A DNA stretch of 60,000 nt, taken from positions 5,024,001-5,084,000 of the forward strand of contig OU612075.1 of assembly GCA_914767715.1 (NCBI GenBank), written 5' to 3'. Numbering within the stretch: the first letter of the stretch is position 1; each line of letters opens with the position of its first letter. The notes under the pieces are model-generated. The model did not search any database. It saw only the letters and a program-made list of their open reading frames with translations, and was not told the origin of the DNA. Positions 24,701 through 33,700 of this stretch are shown here, in pieces. The stretch comes from Membranipora membranacea (lineage: Eukaryota; Bryozoa; Gymnolaemata; Cheilostomatida; Membraniporidae). The position numbers and the translations under genes are program-made.

Positions 24701-27700
24701 GAGATTAATTTCATTTTTAAGGGGCATGCACATGTTAGGTACTCATGCTAAATTGACTCTTACGATCAGAGATACACATGTTTGTAGTGTAGTCTTGATG
24801 TCAGTGTCCCTTCTCACTCTACACTGTGATAATCACAATGACCTTGCCCATGACATTATTCTGACACACAGAGTTGTACTATTGAGTTCGATGTTCTGAC
24901 ATTTTTGTGACTCTTACCTCTGCAGTTTTTACAAAATAATTCCCAGTTGGCCAAAAATTGAGTGATTTTTATACTGAACAATAAATCAACATTACGTTCT
25001 TTTGAATAATTTATTACTAAATATTTGTATCAGTAAGCAATAAATAACTTTTGGGGCTTTCTAAATGTTGATGTTCGGTTAAACACTCTGTTTCACTTCA
25101 CTTTTCTTTGTTTCAGAGTTCTTATTATGTTGTGTCAGGAGTTGTCCCTTATAATATTTATCTTTTGATGAATTAACCTTGTTATATGACACTTATATGT
25201 CATATGTCCCCTTATTTTCACAGGTGAGATTACCAGAAGGTCTTGGTGTTGATATAGTCGCCGAGCATGTTCAGGTTGGATCAGATGGAGCTCTTTATCT
25301 ACTTGGTTCTCATGTTAAGGGCAGACCGTCCTATCACATCGTCAGGATACCACCATCCGGTGATGGTATGTATGATTCTCAGAGATTAATGACCTCATAT
25401 CAGTTGTAACTTGTCACAGGCCATTCAGGGTACACCTGCAAAACCTCAAGCTAACGGATGAAATAGACTGCCCAAAATGTGGTCAAGACAAAGACACAGC
25501 CCTTCACTTTGCAGCCTCATGTCAACGAGGCAGCGCACCTTTGGTGAATCCGTCCTAAAGGGGGCAGCTAAACCAACGTGCATCACAGTTTCTGATTTGC
25601 TCCGATTCATTTGTATTTTTGGGCGTTATGAACAAAGATGCTAGAATAAAATCTGTTTTATGGAATGCTTGAGTTCTATAGGACCCTGAGACCTAAACCC
25701 AAGTTGATTCGCGTTACCTCGGCCAGCCCCTTCTCAAAGACAAGACATGTATGAAAATAAAAGTCATATGGTTTAAAATTGGAAAAAAAAAGGGGTTGTC
25801 CAAAACACCACTCTCTCTCGTAAAGCTAAGGTACTCCAATCTTGATCAATTAAGTTGTTTTTTTCGACAATAAGGTTTCCTATAAGATGCGCTCCAATGG
25901 AGTACCGATTGCAATGTATTTAGCAATGCATTATAAAAAATAATTCTGTTTATAGGAGTTGTCTACTTCATTTCAAGGTGGAGACAACTCTGGGTAAACT
26001 TATGTTTATTCTAAATTCTCCACTTACCGATTGAGACTGTGCTAGTTGCATTATTTATTGTTCAAATTGCTGTTGATGCTTATCCATATTTGTTAGTTGT
26101 CCCTATTTTTAAATCAAGCTACGGTCTAAAAACTTGACCTGTTTGTCCACAGCCTCGATCATAAAGTCCAACTATAAATATATTTTATACATCTTATGTT
26201 AGCTGTGACGCAATTGCTATGACAATCCTTTCATGACTAGTTCAAATTATTACTCTGCTCAAAATTTTCAGGTCCAGAAACTGCCATCAACGCTCATATT
26301 ATTTATAATATTGTGATAATCCAGGCAACATCATCTACATACCCTATAGGAGTTTAGTTAGTTAGTAGCGAAATTTAGTGTATCTTAAATTAAACTCACT
26401 CACCATAGTTTCATAAACAATGTAGAATTATACAGGAATACACCTTACCTACGCATGCAAGGTAGTGGTCTAAGTGCCTGCCTTGCAATCAGATGGAGGG
26501 TTATGCCCTGGGTTCGAATCCCAGCTTGGACATTTTTTTTAATTTAAACTCTAGCTAAATTAAACTCCTATAGGGTATCAGCGTAGTAGTCCCCCACACT
26601 GACATCAAGATTGCACTATTAACATGTGTATCTCTGATCTTTAGAGTCAATTTAGTAGCAGTTCCTAACATGTACCCACCCACCCCTTATTAATAAAATG
26701 GAACACAGTTCGTTAAACATAATTCCTTGTGACGGTTCTCATGCTCAGTTAATTAAAACACTCTCTATCGATCAGAGATATACATGCAATAGTATATCAC
26801 GTGATCAGCGTAGTAGTCCCTCTCCTCCTCAACCACTTTGTAATATGCTTGCAACGGCAATCAATCTTTATGATTTGTTATTGGAAACAAGAAGTATGAA
26901 AACTTACACTGTTGCTGTTTTATCTCTTGATTTTAGTACAGAGCAGTTTTGCTAAAGCAGAGATAATGTTTACTGTTCCCGGACAGTTCAAGGTCACTCC
27001 CACATCACATCACGGCTTCATCATGACTGAAAACTTCTTTGTAATCATTGAGGTAAGCTAGACCGCCTGCACCTCCCATCTTGAAAGTTTACTGAATGAT
27101 TTTGCTTTTTTGTGCCCTTGTCATAAGAATGACAGGTCGATCTAGATTGGGCTGAGTTTCCCCATGGTTTGGTTCGGTTCACTCAGTTCGGAATACTCAG
27201 TGTGAGCTGAAATTACAGTCAGCTAGATGTGTTTCCCAAAGCAATCTCAAAATATCAGTTGCTTGCCAGAAGGCCCTACTCGATCTCATAAGTTTTATTT
27301 TGAACTCCTGTTGAGTCACCCAATATGCCTTGTAAAAAAAGCCGGTGATTCTTGGCATTTGCCACTTGAAGAAACTCTAAATCAATTGTAAAAATTGTTG
27401 ATTGAGTTAGCTGATGCAAAACTTATTCATTCATGCCAAGCTAATGAGGGGTAGGTTCTGCTCAAAAAGGTGCGTCATTGATCAGGAACGAGGCGTTTCA
27501 CTTTCACCATTTTTAATGGCTGCCCCTACCACAAGCAAAAATTTGCTGTGTGTGGAGTGTTTAATTTGTCCAGAGTTTCTCTCAATGGGGAAGTTTTTTC
27601 CGCATACCACTAACATAAATAACTGGTTGTTTTTGCTAGATTTGTATTTATGTATGAGTAATCGACAGTTATTGTGACCACCCTATCAGATTTGGAGGCT

Positions 27701-30700
27701 TAAAAGTATTCAAAATAGCCTGGGATCCACATTGAAGTTATCTATTGAATACGACAGAGAACAACAACCAACCTAACTCTACCGACTAGCCTTCAAAGTC
27801 GTGGGCTAATGTTGATGGTTATAGATATTCAAAATAGACTGAGATCCATCATATAAGTTGTCCATTGATTATGAGAGAGAAAAACGACCAGCCCAACTTT
27901 ACCGATCTGCCTTGAGAGGTCTTGGGCTAATGCTGACGTCCTTGTCAATGATGTAATCAGCTGTTATGCTCATCAAATCATAAGCAGCGCTGTCAAATCA
28001 CTTATTTGTTTATCAACTGGGTCAAGCTTTCGAAATCCTGGCAAAGACTAAAGAACTGTAGGATACTAATTTGTAACAATTATTGAGATCAAAATTATAA
28101 ATACTTGTTTGTCATTGATTGAGGTCAAAATTCAGTAAGCGATTGCTGGAAAAGATTTCGCAATGCTACTAACTCTGCCATATCCGCCCAGTTTTGGCAT
28201 CGACATTGAATTTGATCCAGCAGCTGGTATATAAAACTGACAGTAAAGCTCATATGGTTCATTGACACAGCTGAAGTTGAATTGACAAGTGGCTTGCTGA
28301 CTACAGGAAAGCTAGTGCTAATCTACAGAATTAGTTTGAGAAATCAGTGTTTATAAGACATTTACATCAAAAGTCACTTGATTAAAACTTAAAAGTTTTA
28401 TCGCTTACTCGTAACTATGGAGAGCATAAAGACCCTGATAATTCTGCTTAGTATGGCAGCACTTCTCTACACAGCCTATTCAGCGGCAGCAGAGGAGGAG
28501 GGAGTGAGTGAAGGTAAGACCTATTCGTATTAAAGTTAAAATGGATGGCGTATCAAATTATTCAACACTACCCTAAGGCCAAAGCATGTTATAGGTCAGA
28601 CAGTTACTTATGATAAAGTTGTGTCAGATCTGCATGGTAAAAAAATTCAATGCTCTACTTGGCATGCATTATTGATGGTGGAAAGAGTGCCTTCGATATG
28701 AGAAAATAACTCCCATTCTCTGAATTATGAAGTCACAGTCTACCGGATTTGCAATATAAGAAACACTCACTTCCGAGAGACTGTGACATCATAATGCAGA
28801 GAATGGGAGTTACCTTCCTGGATCAAACACAACTGTATCATAAGTAACAACCTGACTGTGACATGCTTTGGTCTTTGGGTAGTCATTTATAACTTTATGC
28901 TATCCATTTCAACTTTTGTTGTTGCTCCAAAAATGACTCTGCAGGCAATGAGAAGAAAACTTTCCAAATCTTCCAGATATCTTTCAATACAATACTTTGA
29001 TTACCTGCCTGTACCATTATGTACTATTATGTACTGCTATGTACTATTACTATCATACTTCTAAGAAGTTCACTGCACTGTAAAGGACATGTCACATGCT
29101 ACATGGGCCGACGTTTTGCATCTTACGAACAACCTGTGCTCGATGCTAACATTGTAACATGTGCTACACTTGCAGATGCAGCCAACGTTGAGGTCGACTG
29201 GTTATATATCCCAGTATGGCTATTTAACAATCATGACTCATTATTAACCAAATCACAGACAATTATAGTCAATATACTTTTCGCCGTTACTGCTATAATC
29301 CCATCAGCCAATGAAAAGAGAGGATCGACCGACTAAGTCGACTGAAACACCAACAGACCGGTGTTGCCTATAGATGCATACGATGCACATCGTTGAGCAC
29401 AGGTCGATCCCATCGTAGCCTATGTCGATGCTAATAGATGCCAAACATCGGCCTTTGTAGCAGGCCCTTAAGAAGTGCACTCTGCCCAGGCTGCTAGTAG
29501 TGGTATTTATAAACCATGACCCCAACACAGACTAGTCTAGCTACTAGGTTTTACGTATTTCCGGAGCCAGAAATAAGACAATTAGGCGAATCGCTGGATT
29601 CAACTTTCCTTCACTCATTTTCCTCTTCCTAATAATGATAATCATGGTCATGGTTTCTCTTTTTTATAGAATATCCCCGTACTGGTACCTTTAGTAACGG
29701 ATGTGGATACTGTATGCCTAACGCAGGTCAGACTTTCCTACAGCAGCCAGACTCGGACTGCACTCGATATGACTGGATCACAAAGTGGGCTACGTACGAT
29801 ATGAGCTGCCCCATTGGCACCAAGTTTGATTTCGAGGCCTGCACCTGCAACCACGCCTATCTCGTCGACTGCGGATGTGGTGACAATAGCGATGAAGATG
29901 CAGGAAAATAAAAAAAAGTCTATCCTCCCAGACATGAGTCAAAAAAATGAAACTTTACCCAAGGCTATGTCTGTCTACTCAGACATGTGTCATTAGGAGA
30001 ATCCCACAGACTTCCCTAATTGGGATATTGAAATATACACCGTTTACTTTTTAGTAATTTTTAAGAATACTGCTTTTTTCCCTTGCTGTAAATATGCTTA
30101 GGCCATGGACTCAGTGTAGTTTGTGGTTATTTTGGCACATGCTTCACTCCCCCCCCCCCCCCCATATAAATAATAACATTAGAAGTTCATTGTCCAGTTT
30201 CATCTGTCTCTCTATTTTATGTGTCATACCCTTCTTTTTAGTTTCAGTCCTTCGCTATTATGTAAGAGTATGTCGCAATTTATTAAAAGTTTGTTAAATA
30301 TGCAATAAAATATTGAGTAGTACATCAACATCATGCGTGACCGCTTTTTTATGGCTTCGTCTGGCAAATTAGTCAGCCTCAAAGTATTCATCACATATTG
30401 ATATATAATTTATTTCTCAAATTCCATATCCTGGTCAGTTTTTTTGTGATGAGCAATAAAAACTGCACTATTTCATTTCAGTTGCAAATATGAGGCCAAT
30501 GTATACCAAGAAAAAGCCTTGTAAAAACTTAGCTATTTTTGGCTTTTCCTAGTTGATTGATTAGCTACTAGCTTTCTTTGCCATCGTGGCTATCTGTGAA
30601 TTGTAAGCAATCAAGTCTCTCTACTTTAATGGGATGATTTTCATTGGCTGCAGTAGCACCAAATAAATAATTAACCTTAATCAAAAATTGCAGACCACTA

Positions 30701-33700
30701 TACTACTATACTTGAGTCTTGGTGATAAAGTAGTTACATTCACCAAATGAAGACTTAGGGTAGTGGCCTAATGGTTCATGGCCTTACAGGCAATGGTCTT
30801 TTAGGTAGTGGGCTAATAGTTAGTGTCCGTATAGGTAGTGACCTTTTGGGCAGTGGCCTTATGTATAGTGGCCTTATGCGTTGTGCCCTTATGGGTATTG
30901 GCTTTATGGCCTTTTGAGTATTCATGATAGTCTAACAAAATATTCTGTCAAGTTTGAATCACATTCATGTTACTGATGTTCTTGTTTTCAGTGCCCACTA
31001 GAGATAAATATACTGAAAATAATATCCAAAGCTACAATACTGGAGGCCATAACCTGGGATCCTTCTGTCACAGTAAGAATTTACAGTAAAAATAACCATG
31101 TTTTTATCATTTACTGTTTGTGTTAGTGATTGTGATTTTGGTAGAAGGTTGTGGATACTGAGGCTATGATTTGAATTATTTTCTATGCCGTCTCTTATCA
31201 TATTCATAGGGTCTTATAAGGTGGTGTAAGTTTTACTTGCACTAACAACTGTGGTACAAGAAAATATTTCTGAAAGGTAGCACCAAGTTTAAATTAGTGA
31301 TGCGCAACCAATTGGGCCCGTCATCAGGGTGTGTACATAGTTGACAGCTTTCAATTATGGGCAGATTGTTGTCATGAGTAGACAACTCCTGAAACTATGA
31401 GATGTTTGCGTAGAAACTTATTGTTATTGTAATCAACGGAAAATTGGTTGACAACCTGCTCTTTGATGCAGCCTCCATCATATCTCTTGAATTTCCTTTC
31501 TTATTTGCAGACAAAGTTTCATGTGTTCAACAGAAAGACAGGCCAAGCACTGAAGCATAAGATTGAGTGCCCTGCTATTTTATGCCTACATAAGTCGAAT
31601 GCATATGAACAAGATGATCACCTTATACTGGACCTGTTTGTTTTTAAGAAATTTGCTACCAAAGGTAGGTACATGATGATTGAGTTATAATACTTCAAAT
31701 GATGGCCTCAAGAAAATATTTTCAGTAGTTGTTTTCCCTTACATATATGTACACAAAACTCCTTTGTGTACTTCTAGAATAGGTAGAATGAATAATTTAG
31801 TTATAATCATTGCAAGAGGATTTTAAAATTGAAGTCATCCCTCTTCCTAGAGCACAGGGGTGGAAAGGCTTAGCCAGGACAAATTGTCTTGAAGTTGATA
31901 GCTAGCCTTCTCATGCTACGTTCTGTGAACAGATACAGCACTTCAAGTTCAAAGTTATAATAAGCACAAAGCAATGGCTATATGAGTAATAGGTAGCTCT
32001 GTTGGTTAGAGCGCCTGCCCCCTTAGGACTGAGACAGTTCTTACGATTTTATTCCATATGTAGAGCAGCTTTTGTTTTCTCTTTGTAGACTTGTTTTTCA
32101 CACGCAAGACTCTTGCATCAGATGAGTATTATGAGAGTAAGCCCTGGACTAAGATGGATATAAACAAACCTGTTAGGTTTGTAATCCCCACCAACCCTGA
32201 GGTAAGTGTACATTATTTAATTATGAATTTTAAAATGTTTATATATATATGTATATGGATATATATAATGATAATTTTGTATAATATATAACAAGAATTT
32301 AAATCATGAAAAACATGCTCTGGTCAGTAGCGGTCGGCTGCACGCTAAATTAGCTTGACTCAGAGGTGCCATAATTTACCTTCAGGCTACCCAAAGACCG
32401 ATGCATTTTATGGTCAGACAGTTACTAATGATAAAATCATGTCAGATTTTCATGGTTAACATTTCAATGCTCTAACTTTATCATAAGTAAATGCCTGACT
32501 ATAACATGCATTGGTCTTTGGGTAATTTTTAATATTATTGTTATTTCACTTTTGATGCACTTTTAACATACTTTTAATGTGCACTCCCCATGTCATTGCG
32601 CCCTATATATAGGAGCACCTTTTCTAAATGTTTAATACACAATACTTACTTCACTCGATTTACCTGATTTAATTATTAAGTTTTATTAGATTTTCGTTTA
32701 CTCAAGAAATTGTTGCCAATAAACAGTGTTGAAATAATTGCTTATTTGGCCAGAAACAACTTCAAGATACCGAGTTTCAAATTATGAGAAATACCACATG
32801 ATTTTTAATAAACACCAACAGTTGATAAATCTCTGCGATAATTATGTGTTTATCCCAAATTGGTTATTAGGTGTTGCAGGCTGGCAAGCTTGGAGACAAT
32901 CTAGTGAAACTAGAAGGAGAGAAAGCACAAGCTGTAGTGAGTAAGAACCGAATAGACCTGGTTGATCGCCCACTCACAGAGAAAGGTACTTCTCATTCAT
33001 GTCAGTCATGTCAGTCAGTCATGTTTGGTAAAATGTCTGAACTCATTTGACAGCCCCCCTTACAGCGTACAACCCAATGCAGTATGTTAACTACATACCT
33101 GTGCTCAGAAAAAAGTGCATGTGCAACAAGACATGGTTTGAAATTGACCCTACTTTAAGTATATAATTGAAAGCATGTTTCTTTCTGAATAGTAATTAGA
33201 CTGGCATCCAGTCAAACAATTTGGAGCTATCTACTCGGGTTGGGGGTGTTGATTTGTTGTTATGGTGCCATTACATCTCCCTGTATATTACCCAGGCCAA
33301 AAACACCAACAAACAAAACCCAAAATGATCAGACAACTCCACATAACAACAAACCACAACCCATTAGCCAATCAAGACAAAACCATAACACAAGCACTTG
33401 GGTCAATTCAGAAATGCATAACGGTGATACATGGGAAGATAACACCACAGAAGCCATATCCAACACAACCAATAATATAGACAAGGCCCCATTGTTGGCC
33501 TGAATCCCAGGCTAAAGGGTCTCTTACTATATGGTGGCTCAATAGCTGTCGCTTTTGGAGAAAATGGTTAATAGTGGGATCATTATTGTGAATAGATCAC
33601 TGTTCTGGGGTACTAGTCTGTCTTGACCAACATTGTTTGCTTTGTGGGGGACCCAAAGCAGCTGATCTAGTCAAAAAGTTTTTCTTGACCCCAAGTTACT

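Noticed and set aside
26461-26533. Possible functional tRNA-Ala
   Set aside because: It lies inside a TIR element and the acceptor stem does not pair properly.
31988-32040. tRNA-like segment with a good A box (GTAGCTCTGTTGGTTAGAGC)
   Set aside because: No B box or cloverleaf follows; it is a truncated SINE head or chance remnant.
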